Source: Xylaria sp. FL1777
Taxonomy: Eukaryota; Ascomycota; Sordariomycetes; Xylariales; Xylariaceae
NCBI GenBank assembly: GCA_022578965.1
Contig: MU400526.1
Location: 248,001 to 312,000 of the forward strand
Length of the DNA stretch: 64,000 nucleotides
Reading direction: 5' to 3'
How positions within the stretch are numbered: the first letter of the stretch is position 1; each line of letters starts with the position of its first letter. The position numbers were made by a program, and so were the translations under genes. Shown here one piece after another: positions 35,257-46,038 of this stretch. The notes below the pieces were generated by a model. It saw only the letters and a program-made list of their open reading frames with translations, was not told where the DNA came from and made no database searches.

Positions 35257-36703
35257 ATGGCGTACAACCCGCGGATGTCCATAATACCGCCGTCGCAAAC
35301 GCAGTCGCGCACACGCAAGAAAGAAGAGGAGGCCGATGCGTTCATGCGCTTGCCGGACAAGGAGATTGTCGGATGTATAACAGACATCGGCATTCCCTTC
35401 ACGGTCGCGGATCTTCAGAAGCCCAACCCAATACAAGTGCAGATGATATTCGAGTGGTTCGCCGAATTGCTCCTGAACGCGACCCGCGAGACCGTCGAAC
35501 CGGCCATGCGTGCCGCTGCCGAGGACGTTTGCGGCGAGTTCATCGATATTGTGCCTCCCGACACGCGCAATCTCATGGGCTTCTACATATCTCTGCGCAG
35601 GCTTCTCCTCGAATGCGGCATCACCGACTTTAGCTTCTCGGACCTGTATAAGCCAACGCATCCCCGCCTTGTCAAGATATTCAGCTACCTAATCAACTTT
35701 GTGCGCTTCCGTGAGTCCCAAACCAACGTCATCGACACACATTTCAACAAGGCGGAGCAAACCAAGGCGCGCATCGAGTCTCTATACGGTGAGAACCAAG
35801 ATGCGGAGGCGAGACTCCACGAGATGCGGCACAACCGTAAAGCCATGGAGGCACAGGTTCGCGAAAAGACAGAGCGCAACGAAGAATTAAAGAAGACCCT
35901 TTTGGAACTACGGCGAAATCAGGAGAAGGTGGCCGCTCGCCTGGAGGATGCAAAGGCAAAGAAGGGAGAGCTCGCTCAAACCCTCGAACAAAAAACCACT
36001 GAGAAGATGCTGCTTAAGCAAGAGAGCGCTAAGCTTCGGCCATATACACTGCAGAGCCCGCAGGCATTACAAACCAGTCTAACTGAGCTGAATAACACTC
36101 TGAGCGCAGACAAAGCGCATATCGATTCTTTGGATCGCCGAGCGCGCGCATTACAAACTTCAACCGATTCTTTTGGCGTTGTCTCGACCGATGTAGCGTC
36201 TTGCATCAAGCTCCTGGATGAGATCTCAGTGGAGCTGTCAAAGGAGGAAGAGGAACATGCTAGAAATGCCAAACAGCGCGATGCATTATCCGAGCGAGGG
36301 AATAACGTCCGGGAAGTCGAGCGTACGGAGGCACTATTACAGAGACAATTAGGCAAATGGAACGAGCGCACAGAGAAACTGCGCGACCAGAGTCGCGAGA
36401 AGGCACAGGAAGCTAAAGAGAAGATGGAGGAGCTTCGAGCTTTGCATAAAAAACTTACGGAAGAACGGGCAGCCAAGGGTACGGAGATCGAAAGACGACG
36501 AGTCCGTATCGAGCAGACCGAGAAGAAGGTACAGCCTATCCGCATTTATATATTGCACTTCAGAACAAGCGTAGCTAACGACGGGACAGATGCTTGACCT
36601 CAAGGAGAACATCGAGAACGAAGTTCATAGCGCCTACGACGAATATCTCAAGATGGAGTCGCACATCAAGCTGTACATTACCGAGATGGAACAGGCTATC
36701 TAG
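35257..36703 (+). CDS. nuf2: Kinetochore protein Nuf2 (Ndc80 complex)
   Basis: Two exons, 35257-36528 and 36590-36703, give 461 residues, normal for fungal Nuf2. The N-terminal calponin-homology-like domain (residues about 25-150) includes [39 protein letters not shown] and [25 protein letters not shown]. The rest is a long heptad coiled coil that pairs with Ndc80. The intron has a GCTAAC branch site. Exon 2 completes the coiled coil and ends EMEQAI. Nuf2 and Ndc80 form the microtubule-binding arm of the Ndc80 complex, with Spc24/Spc25 at the other end. Ignoring the intron would replace the last 37 residues. Confidence 0.96.
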
Positions 36704-36943
36704 AACTCGTCGATGAAGCTTTGTCGTTGTTGGTTTCCCCCGCGGGTTTATATACGTGTTATGAGGTCATGAAGGAGGCTACTGATACCATTGTCGGCGT
36801 TTAAGGGGGTTTAAAGCATGGGACCAAATGCTTGGGAAATTGGGTGAGAGCGTTGGACTGCCAACCTTTGATTTGTATGGCTTCGTCCCGCTTGGAAATA
36901 GAGATATCCTATCCGAGTTGATTAACTTAGCCAGTTCTTACAC

Positions 36944-37693
36944 TTAGTCGTGACTGTCGCTGATATCCCACTGTGCTCTCTGAAAGCGGAACCACCGACC
37001 CAGGACCCTGCCAACCTCGACCGTCCGTCCAGTCCAAGCGCCCTCTTCGAAATTGGGCCCTAGTCTCCGCGCTCCCCCATTCAATATAGGCACCGCCTCC
37101 TGCAGCAGTTCTTCCAAAGCCGTATCCCGCGGATCGCTCGCAGGCTCGATGAGAAGAGCTTTCCAGGATAGACGGTGGGCCAATTCCACTATCGTCGAAG
37201 TCGTGTTGCTAAGGCCTTGTGCGCTCCATTCGCTTGTGTCACGGTGCAGCTTCAGAAAGCCATATAGAATGACGTGTGGCTGGCAGTCTCCTTTCAAGGT
37301 GATGGTTGGCGGGGCTGGAATTCTGGATTCTTCCGGTGAGAAGACGGAGAGATAGGCGCGTAGGTGAGTGACGGTCGGCACGTAGACGACGCGGATGTGA
37401 CGAGACGTTGCGACTTGGTAGAGCGGCGAAGACAGGAGCGCATGCTTCTTCACCTCTGCATCCTCTTCCACGGGGTTTTGGTGATGTAATGGTTCCCCCT
37501 CATGCAAGTGTTGCTGGTCTGTGGTGTTTGGCGTGCTTTTGCGCGATTGTCTCCGTATGTCATCGACAAGCGATGCTAGGAAGTCGGCTTGCGAGGAACA
37601 TATAATCAATGTTGTGGGATGCACATGATGATTTAATATACATGATAGAAGCTCGGATGGTAATGCCGGGGATAGGAAAATTGGGGTTGTCAT
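36944..37693 (-). CDS. Conserved hypothetical protein, possible Walker-less RecA-fold (Rad51-paralogue-like) protein
   Basis: Single exon of 249 residues. I do not recognise it with certainty. The order of elements suggests an alpha/beta ATPase-like core: strand TTLIICSS then helix FLASLVDDIRRQ, strand IRVVYVPTVTHLRAYLSVF, a Walker-B-like hydrophobic strand PHVILYGFLKLHRD, the helix TTSTIVELAHRLSWKALLIEP, and a C-terminal GRTVEVGRVLGRWFRFQ strand pair. There is no P-loop GxxxxGKT. That layout resembles Shu-complex or Rad51D/Xrcc2-like recombination mediators, but this is inference only. The 3' end converges on Nuf2 with 240 bp between stops. Confidence 0.6.
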   Translation of the reverse strand: MTTPIFLSPALPSELLSCILNHHVHPTTLIICSSQADFLASLVDDIRRQSRKSTPNTTDQQHLHEGEPLHHQNPVEEDAEVKKHALLSSPLYQVATSRHIRVVYVPTVTHLRAYLSVFSPEESRIPAPPTITLKGDCQPHVILYGFLKLHRDTSEWSAQGLSNTTSTIVELAHRLSWKALLIEPASDPRDTALEELLQEAVPILNGGARRLGPNFEEGAWTGRTVEVGRVLGRWFRFQRAQWDISDSHD

Positions 37694-38130
37694 TGGTGGG
37701 ACGCTTTGGTTTAGTGCACCATAAAAGGGTTGAGATGGTTTTCAGATGCCAAGACTATTTTTCTTATTGTAATAATTCGGCATGAAGCATACACATGCAT
37801 CTCCGTGTCTATCGAACCGACAGATTGCAGATGAACGGAACTTGACCGGGTATCTGTGAAACCGGTGCCGGTACGGTGACGGAACGGTGACGGAAGGGCA
37901 GGGATTGTGGGCCAGGTGCAGGTGGGATGTGAGATGTGACTACCCTGGTAAAGACAGCCCCGCCAAGCAGCTCTACCGAACTATATTTACTGTACCCAGG
38001 TAATCTACCTAACCTACCTAGGAGCGACGTCACTTTCTCAATCTCAAAGTGTACCCGCCCAGCGCCCAGGAGCTTGCGCGGTTGGACAGCAGCTTGATAC
38101 GCTGGCTGTGTGCGCGTTTGTCTGGCGGTC
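37694..38130. promoter_or_regulatory. Divergent promoter between the 249-residue gene and AP-3 beta
   Basis: 437 bp separate the two divergent start codons. It includes CTACCTAACCTACCTAGG near 38005-38022 and tandem GGTGACGGAA units near 37876-37897. No coding sequence is seen. Confidence 0.5.
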
Positions 38131-40650
38131 ATGGAATCAATATCTAGGATATCCGACCTGCTCGAGAGCGGTAAGAGCAGAAACATCCACGGCACCGTAG
38201 TGTTTTTCCATCTGCTGACCTGCTCCTCCTAGCCCGGGAGCTCACCCTCGATGCCGCCCAGGCTGCCCGGAGCAGCCGTGTCACCACCAGGTCTTTGCCT
38301 GCCGCCCAGCTCAAGAAACTCCTCGACAGTAGAAATGATCGTGAGATCCTCGACGGGCTACGGCGCGTCATCGCGGTATGTTTGCCTCGACAACGGCCGC
38401 ATCTTCTTCGGCCGCTCTGGCTCGTATTGTATCCTTGCTAACATGGTTCTGCGCCAGATGATGTACCGCCAGCAGCGAACCCTCCCCTTCTTTTCTTCCG
38501 TCGTCAAGAATGTCGCCTCGCCAAATATAGAAATAAAGAAGCTTGTCTATATATACCTAATCCACCATGCCGAACAGGAGCCAGATCTAGCCCTGCTATC
38601 CATCAACACCATACAGAAGTCCTTGTCGGATACAAATCCTCAAGTGCGCGCCCTGGCTCTGCGTACCATGTCCGGTATACGAGTCCCTGTCATCAGTCAG
38701 ATTGTATCCTTAGCGATAAAGAAGGGGGCCGGAGATATGTCGCCGCACGTGCGCAAGGCCGCCGCTCTCGCTATCCCGAAATGCTACCGTCTCGAGCCCA
38801 ACACTCTTCCGCAATTACTAGATTACCTGGCGGCGCTTCTCGGCGACAAGCAGTACTTCGTCGCCGGTGCAGCCGTCGGCGCCTTTATGGAGATATGTCC
38901 CGAGCGTATAGATCTGATCCACAAGCACTATAAGGCCCTCATTAAGAAGATTGTCGATATGGATGAATGGGGCCAGCTAGCAGTATTGAGAATGATGGCA
39001 CTGTATGCAAGAAAGTGCTTTCCACGGCGGACCAGAAGCGCTAAGCTCAAGGACACTGCGGCCGATCTTCAGGACTTTTACGGAGAGGGTGGAACAGAGG
39101 CTGCGACGGAAGCTGAGGATCAACAAATTATAGTCCTCGATCCCGACCTAATCCTTCTTCTAAACGGGATCAAGCCATTATTACAGAGCCGGAATTCCGG
39201 GGTTGTGATAGCCGTAGCACGGTGCTACGCGGAGATCGGTACACCGGAATATACGAAGGCGGCTATCGGTCCCCTGATTGCTTTATTGCGAGGGGCTCAG
39301 GATATCCAACAAATCGCGCTTTACAATATCGTATCTGTGTGTCTAGCGCACCCGGCCCCTTTCGTCAAGTATGCATCTCATTTCCTCGTACGTGCTACTG
39401 ACACGGCTCCCGTATGGGAGCTCAAACTCGAGGTCCTCACTTTGATCTTCCCTCATAGCCCACTACAAACGAAAAGCTTGATTCTCAATGAGCTGGAACA
39501 CTTCTCCCGGGGCACCAATAAGGCGCTGGTCCGCGAAGCCGTTCGTGCTATTGGCCGCTGCGCGCAGGGAGATCCAGCGACAGCGACGCGTTGCATGCGG
39601 TTGCTTTTGGGACAGATAACAAGTCTCGACGGTACCCTTGCCGCGGAATCACTGACAGTTATTCGTCACCTTATTCAACTAGATCCCGAAGCACACATGG
39701 GCACAGTTGTGAGGCTAGCAAAGAATCTAGACTCCGCAACGGATCCGCAAGCCCGAGCAACCATTATCTGGCTTGTTGGCGAATTCTCTGGGTTGAATGG
39801 TGAGAATAATATTGCAGCAGACGTATTGCGAATACTGCTCAAAGATTTTTCCAATGAGGCAGAGGTCGCTAAGCGACAGATAGTCCTGCTTGCTGCGAAA
39901 GTCTATCTTCACCACATCAACCGAGAATCGGAGAAGCAGGCACACTCACAGGAAGACGATAGCGAGAGTCCTCCTCCAACTGGCTTCACTCCATCAATAG
40001 ACCACCCAATAGCAAGGCTATGGGACTACGTATTATTGTTGGTTCGCTACGATACCTCATATGATCTGCGCGATCGTGCTCGACTTTACAAGGCACTTCT
40101 CGCCGTTCCTCAGCTCGCCAGTCTCATGCTCCTAGCACCGAAGCCCGCGCCACAAGCGCCAAGCCCCTCTGAGACCCGTAAGGGGTTCCTCCTAGGCTCG
40201 TCTGCGCTCGTCCTCGCTGGCGGTGGCGCCGTTCACGGTCTCCGCGGTTACGAACCTCTCCCAGATTGGGTCCAGGAGGGCTATGAGCCGGACCCGAAGC
40301 TGCGGGCTCAGGACACTACCGGAACAGAGTATACTTCTGAGGGACGCAGAACAGTCCCCGCGATCGAGACGCTTGGTGACACCGGAAGAGGCAAGAGTAA
40401 TGGCCTCTTTGGTGCGGGCGCGGGCGCTAGTGCCGGGCTTGGGAGCATGACGCTAGACGAGTTCCTCGCCGAGGATGAAGAGGAAGAAGAAACAGAAGAA
40501 GAGGAAGAAGACGGGGATGAGGAAGACGAAGAAGACGAGGAGGAGGAGGAGGAAGGAGAAGAAGAAAGTGAAGAAGAGGAAGACGACGAGGATACCGATC
40601 ATGAGGAAGACGATGAGAAAGCGGAGCTCGAGGGATTCCTCGATTCTTGA
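38131..40650 (+). CDS. apl6: AP-3 complex subunit beta
   Basis: Three exons, 38131-38170 (40 nt), 38233-38375 and 38458-40650, give 791 residues. The spliced N-terminus MESISRISDLLESARELTLDAAQAARS and DREILDGLRRVIAMMYRQQ matches adaptin beta-3; intron 2 has a GCTAAC branch site. The adaptin N-terminal solenoid follows, with KKLVYIYLIHHAEQEPDLALLSINTIQKSL, DTNPQVRALALRTMSGIR and SPHVRKAAALAIPKCY. AP-3 sorts cargo from the Golgi/endosome directly to the vacuole. The last 60 or so residues are an extreme Glu/Asp tract, the acidic hinge typical of beta-3, encoded by a purine-rich (GAA/GAG/GAC) run at about 40470-40630. Confidence 0.95.
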
Positions 40651-41105
40651 ATACCAACCTATCTACTATACCTTAAGACCACCTACCTACTTACCTGCTT
40701 TTCTACTTCACCTGGTGAACGTGTAAGTTAGTCTTCATCGTGCTTGTGCGTGCTACTTGGATGGTACGAGGACATTGGGAAGTGGATTCGGGATGCATTG
40801 GGAGCGTACCTAAACACACATCCCCATATACATAGAAGGTAGCTAATAACCGGGCACCAATCTGCAAATAAGAACGATGCAGCGACAAGCTTCACTAATA
40901 TTCTATTATCCCTGATGAAATCATAGGCGTCTCGTAGAGAGATGACGAGCTCTACACGTACGGCACCAAGTCGCAAGCTTCTTGACCCAAATTCGCTCTC
41001 GGAGGAATATACAACTCACACAATCACGTCATAGAAGGAGTCGGGAATATAATGGGGGCGGGGGACAATGAATTTATATTCTATCAAATATCTTTTAGCA
41101 CATAT
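40651..41105. other. Shared 3' region of convergent AP-3 beta and HIBADH genes
   Basis: No gene is seen. ACCTACCTACTTACCTGC near 40681-40698 belongs to the dispersed ACCTACC motif family. Confidence 0.5.
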
Positions 41106-42379
41106 CTATTCCTTCCCACCAAGGAACCGATAGATAACGGAGAAATCTCTGCCTTTACAGCTCTCGATCTTTTCAGCCTCTTCGTAGACCTCACGTGCGC
41201 GGGCGCCCAATTCTAACTTTGCGCTCGCCTCCTCAGCAGCCACAATAGCAAGCTTGAGATCTTTCTTCATGAGGCTAATACCAAAGCCACCGGCGTAGTC
41301 ACGACCAGCAGGCGCTGTCTCGACCACGCCTTTGACGGGATTATTGACCTCTGAAGGCCAGCAGCGCCCCGTGCTGACGTTTATGATGTTCGCGAGTGTT
41401 TTCGGTTCGAGGCCCCACCGAATGCCGAGGTTCATCGCTTCGGCCGTTGCGATATTGTTGATCGCGAGCAGGTAGTTGTTTGCGAGCTTGGCGCTGAGAC
41501 CCGTTCCCTGCACACCGCAGTGGAGTACACGCTTACCCATCCGCAGTAGAATTGGCTCTATCCGAGGTACCAACTCCTCTGGGGAGCCGAGCATGAAGGT
41601 CAATGTGCCGGCCGTAGCACCCACAACTCCGCCTGACATTGGGGCGTCCACGAATTGGCCCTGCTTTGCATCTGCAACCCATTTGGCAACTTCGCGTGAC
41701 GACGACGGGTCTATGGTCGAGGAGTCAATGAAGACTCTCGATTTCTGTGGGACATTGGCTCCTAGGATCTCCGAGTAGACGCCCTTTACATGAGATGGCT
41801 CAGGTAATACCGTTATCACCGTGTCCTTGAGTATCATGTCAGCATGGAGCTTCTACTTGTTTCTCCAACATAAGAAGACGTATGTATTGTTTTTCTTCAG
41901 AGGATTGGCTTTATGTATAAAAAATAATCACGATAAGGCCAGCAAGCTGGCCCCAACTTAGATCATAGATAGAACATACTCATCATGAAAAACAAGAAAC
42001 ACGGAGTGTTAGACGGTATCAAAAAAGGTAAACTTACAGCGTTCTTGGCGGCGTCGGCTACATTATCCGCTAGCTCGACAACAGCACCACCAGCTTGTGA
42101 TGTCCTCATGTCTTCCGCTAACCGGTGCATCGCATCTTTGTTGATATCGAATAGGCGTACGGAATCGGAAGGGGATAGCTTGGACTGGAGATTCCTGGCC
42201 ATTTGATAGCCCTGTATAGCAACAGTGATTAACTAAAGGCTAGATCACAGCAAGACACAACAGGAACGTACCATCTGACCAAGGCCAATGAAGCCATAGC
42301 TATCCAGCCGTCTCGAAGAAGCCGAGAAAGCCCGTCGTTGAGTACGCAGTGTACTCGAGACGAGGCGTTGTGCCCTCAT
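41106..42379 (-). CDS. 3-hydroxyisobutyrate dehydrogenase, mitochondrial
   Basis: Three exons on the minus strand, 42379-42272, 42211-42038 and 41825-41106, give 333 residues. The first 24 residues (MRAQRLVSSTLRTQRRAFSASSRR) are Arg/Ser-rich and read as a mitochondrial presequence. The Rossmann motif YGFIGLGQMGYQMARNL spans intron 1, confirming the splice. Later blocks are KNADTVITVLPEPSHV (across intron 2), FVDAPMSGGVVGATAGTLTFMLG (substrate site) and GTGLSAKLANNYLLAIN with the catalytic lysine. The enzyme oxidises 3-hydroxyisobutyrate to methylmalonate semialdehyde in valine breakdown, using NAD. Other beta-hydroxyacid dehydrogenases are similar, but the mitochondrial presequence favours this call. 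Confidence 0.93.
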
Positions 42380-44662
42380 ATTGAGAAGATTGGGATGCAC
42401 GTAGCTCAACTTGCTAGCCAGTCGAACGCGTGACTTGAACGCATCCCTTGCGACGAAATAGACGCAAGCAGTCTCGCTGCAAGATGGAAAGCTCCCTTTA
42501 AGTGGTGGAACACGGGGGGAGAAGATGACCGACCATCTAACCGAGGAATGTTCATCGCTGACAGCCCTGGAGCTTTCCCCAGATAGCGGGCTCGCGGGGT
42601 ACTAGGGAGGTACAGTTACGTACTGGTACCCGAAAGCGCTCCAGGTAAACCGCCCATTGCCGACTCTAAGCACTGATGAGCGGATCGCCGGTATAGGAAC
42701 AGGCGGTCACGCGTAGCTTTTCTTGAATGAAAAAGAGATGAGAAGACTTCAAGGCATATTTCAGCCCTCTGAATTCTGCCTACATGGCTAAATATCGTAC
42801 AAGGGGCTCTTGTTTACACTCCTGTGACGAAAGTGTGAAAAAGTTGTGTGAGCTGATGAGTTGAGATGGAAAGAAAATACATAGAGAAAAACAGCTGGGA
42901 AATTTTTGGGTTTCCACGCTAGTCCCCTGTGTCCTCAAGCTCGGACCACCTAACAGCTCGCTTAAAAACGGGGACTTACCTTATTAGTCGCGTCAAGTGT
43001 CTGCTTAACTTTTAACTAGAGAAATTCGTCCCTCGTACTGTACAAGTAGGAGAGAGCAGATGGAGAGACTATTGTCGGCAACAGCATCTTGAGAATCTTC
43101 AACGAGGATAACTATACAATATGAGACACTGTGGAAATGAAATATCAAGGGCAGATAAGCGAGACATGAAACAGTTTGCTAAGCTATCGGGAATATTTGG
43201 TCTCCTTTCATCTTAGGTTGTTCGGATAGCCTCGTATTCAAGACTCAACAAATGAGACTAGGTCTCCTATTTATCAGGTGATTACTTAAACATACATGTT
43301 CAAGGTCAACTATAAGGGCGGCTAATAAACTCATAGCCGAGACTTGTGGTATCTTGCTACTGCGGTTGGTAGTGACGAGATAGATGACGGGACTACGTAC
43401 TAGGTTGTCAAGCAGCATATCTTATAGAACTATTACGACGGAATTATCTATGACAAGAGGATTCATTCTCACGTTGAATCGCACATAACCTTTAGGTGTG
43501 ACTCTATTCGGTCTACTTACCGGCCATCTAAATCCAACATTTTGGGGTAGTCATTTGAAAATGTGAAATACAAAACAGAAAAAAAGTAATTGTATACGTT
43601 CAAATCCATTCTATCCCTCTAACACTATCCTAAAGGCTTTAAACACTATACCACTATCTATCTCTTAGCTAGCGTTGTGTTCCTCAGTAATATTTCCATG
43701 CCAATAGGTAATACCCTTGGTATCATAATCCTCCTTGTCTCTGCTCTAATTAAAATACGTAGGCTCAAGTCAGTAGGTAGCATAGGTGGTACATATACCC
43801 ACTACTGGTACTTTTAAAGCCAATTGTGGGCGAGGAAGGTTTCCTTGAGACCTTATCTCTCGTTTTCACGCCAGTGTGGCATGTTACGGAAGACCTAAGC
43901 TAGAATTACCTCAACTGCACAGAGTTGATTTCGGCGACTGATGTTCGTGAACGTATGCAATAAGGAGCGCGAAAAGAGAGGAGTAAATATACAACCGGTA
44001 GATATGCCTCCCTCTAAAGATAAGGCTATTTGGACATGAAGAGCGTTCGACAAAACGGAGAGGTAGCTGACTGTATCATCGCCTCGCAATCCACGTGTCA
44101 ATACCCAGGTCGACCTCGACCCCGGACACAAGAGGTGGAGACAAACGCAGAATAGTAGGTATTCATTACTCACGTTCATGGGATGCATAGCCCTACATAG
44201 TTTTTTTATCATTAGAGACTCCAATCAGCATATTTTTCCATAATGTGAAATGTGAAACTTAGCAAAAGCAAGGGCGAAGAGGATGCGAATTAGGATGGAA
44301 CCGATGCATGCTGCATCGACGTCGTATTCACCATGTCACAGGAAAATCAGATTCAAGATCGAACGAATGATTCATTATGTTTATTGTAGACCGCCATCTA
44401 ACTCACCCTAGCGAGCCTCCATAACGTCAAGGGGTGTATACAAGTGCCCTCTCATCGGATGAGGGAAATCCAGTTTAAAATCAGTAGCTGCAACACAGCT
44501 AATAAGGGGGTATGTGTATGAGTAACGGGAAAGTGAATGGCTAAAATTTCCAGCCCATCCAGGAGCTGTTGCTACTGTATGGCTCCTACTTGTACTACCA
44601 TAGCTATACGGTAGATGAGATCAAACCAATCTGGGGAATTATATAAAGGTGCGGAGGTAGTT
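42380..44662. other. 2.3-kb intergenic region
   Basis: No supported gene. The longest frame (minus strand, 43895-44224) lacks family motifs. Confidence 0.5.
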
Positions 44663-46038
44663 TTAGAAGACACCCATGACGTAAGGAATCAAAGCGCTAC
44701 GTACGGTTAGTAACTGACCAACACCCATCTCGAAGGAAAAACACTTACCCAACAGCAAGGGTCGCACTAAGACCGACCAAAGCTCGATTTCTGACGCGTT
44801 CTTTCCTCAACTGTACTTCCGTTTTCACCTTCTTGGAACTACGCTCTTCTGATGGCTCGCTAGGTTGTTCGTCCTCCTCGTCGATAGCAATCTCGTCTGC
44901 CTTACGCTTTCCCTTGTTTTCGCTAGGCGACTGATCAGTCTTAGCGTTCTCTGTAGACTCGGCAGCTACAGCTGCGACCATCTCTTTTGCTTTCTCAATC
45001 ATTTGTGCAGCTTCCTCTGCGCTTGGTGGACCATCCGTAACAGGAAGCTCGACTTCCACAGCTGTGTGTGTCGTCTCAACACCGGCGGTAAACTGAACCT
45101 CCTGGCCTACTTTAATGTGTATTTTAGGTTCTTCCTCAACTGGTGCGAAGACGACCTCAGGTTCTTTCTCGGTAATCTTCATTGTGATGTCCTCGGTGGG
45201 AGGTGTAGAAGTAGTATCTTCCGTCTTTGCACTATTCGTATCAGGTTCTGTGTCTTCCTGAGCAGCCGCACTTTCAGCAGGGACGATCTGCGACGCGGAT
45301 ACTTTGGTTGACCGTTTTCTTGGAGAGGCGATAGCTCTCTTCTTTGAAGGACTTGCAGAACGACGACCACGGGTGCTTCGAGGCAACGAGGAAGGAGTGG
45401 GAGGTGCTAGCGTAGGTTGTACCAGGCCGGTGAAATCAAACTTGGGCGGCGCTGCAATCTTCTTTGGAGGGCTATCTGGCGCACTGGTGACGGCAATCTC
45501 TGCTGGGTCGAGCAGAGCAGAAATCCAAGGAAGGATACCATACTCTTCTGCTAGTGCAATAGCCTGCTCGGGAGGGATCCATACGTTGCCGGCCGTCTCT
45601 TCGTGACTTGTTGTAGGTAGCGACTTCATATACTTGCGCTCGGCTTCTTCCTCAGCAGCCTCCGCATAAGGAAAGGTTGCCTTGAACATGCCAGTTGCAG
45701 AAACATAGCCATCCTGGCTTCGGCGCATGAGGAAGTAGGAGCTCGGAGAAGACTTGAAAATACCGGATGTGATCCCCTTCGGTAAGGGAGCTCGAAGGTG
45801 TGCATAGTCGAAGACGCCCAGGGCCGAAGGATCTACCTCCCCAGCAGCGCTGGCGGCGACCATCTTGGGGGTAAGCTTAGTCTGCCCCAAGCGCCGGCGC
45901 GACACGAGGTCAGCATCTGCAAGACACATTAGCATGGACGGAGCGGCAGGAAGCAAACTGGCGCAATCGCTTACAAACTGGTTGGTCCTCAGTCATGAGG
46001 GGATTGGCCTTGTTCGGAAGATGTCGCGAGGCCACCAT
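44663..46038 (-). CDS. bqt4: Bqt4-like inner nuclear membrane protein (APSES/KilA-N-like domain)
   Basis: Three exons on the minus strand, 46038-45975, 45916-44749 and 44696-44663 (34 nt), give 421 residues. The N-terminal DNA-binding-like domain includes [80 protein letters not shown] and WISALLDP. This set is diagnostic of Bqt4 and related APSES-like fungal proteins. The middle is acidic and disordered with basic NLS-like clusters. The last small exon completes a hydrophobic tail, [13 protein letters not shown] then [10 protein letters not shown], that should anchor the protein in the inner nuclear membrane. In fission yeast Bqt4 tethers telomeres to the envelope. Without exon 3 the anchor is lost. 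Confidence 0.9.
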
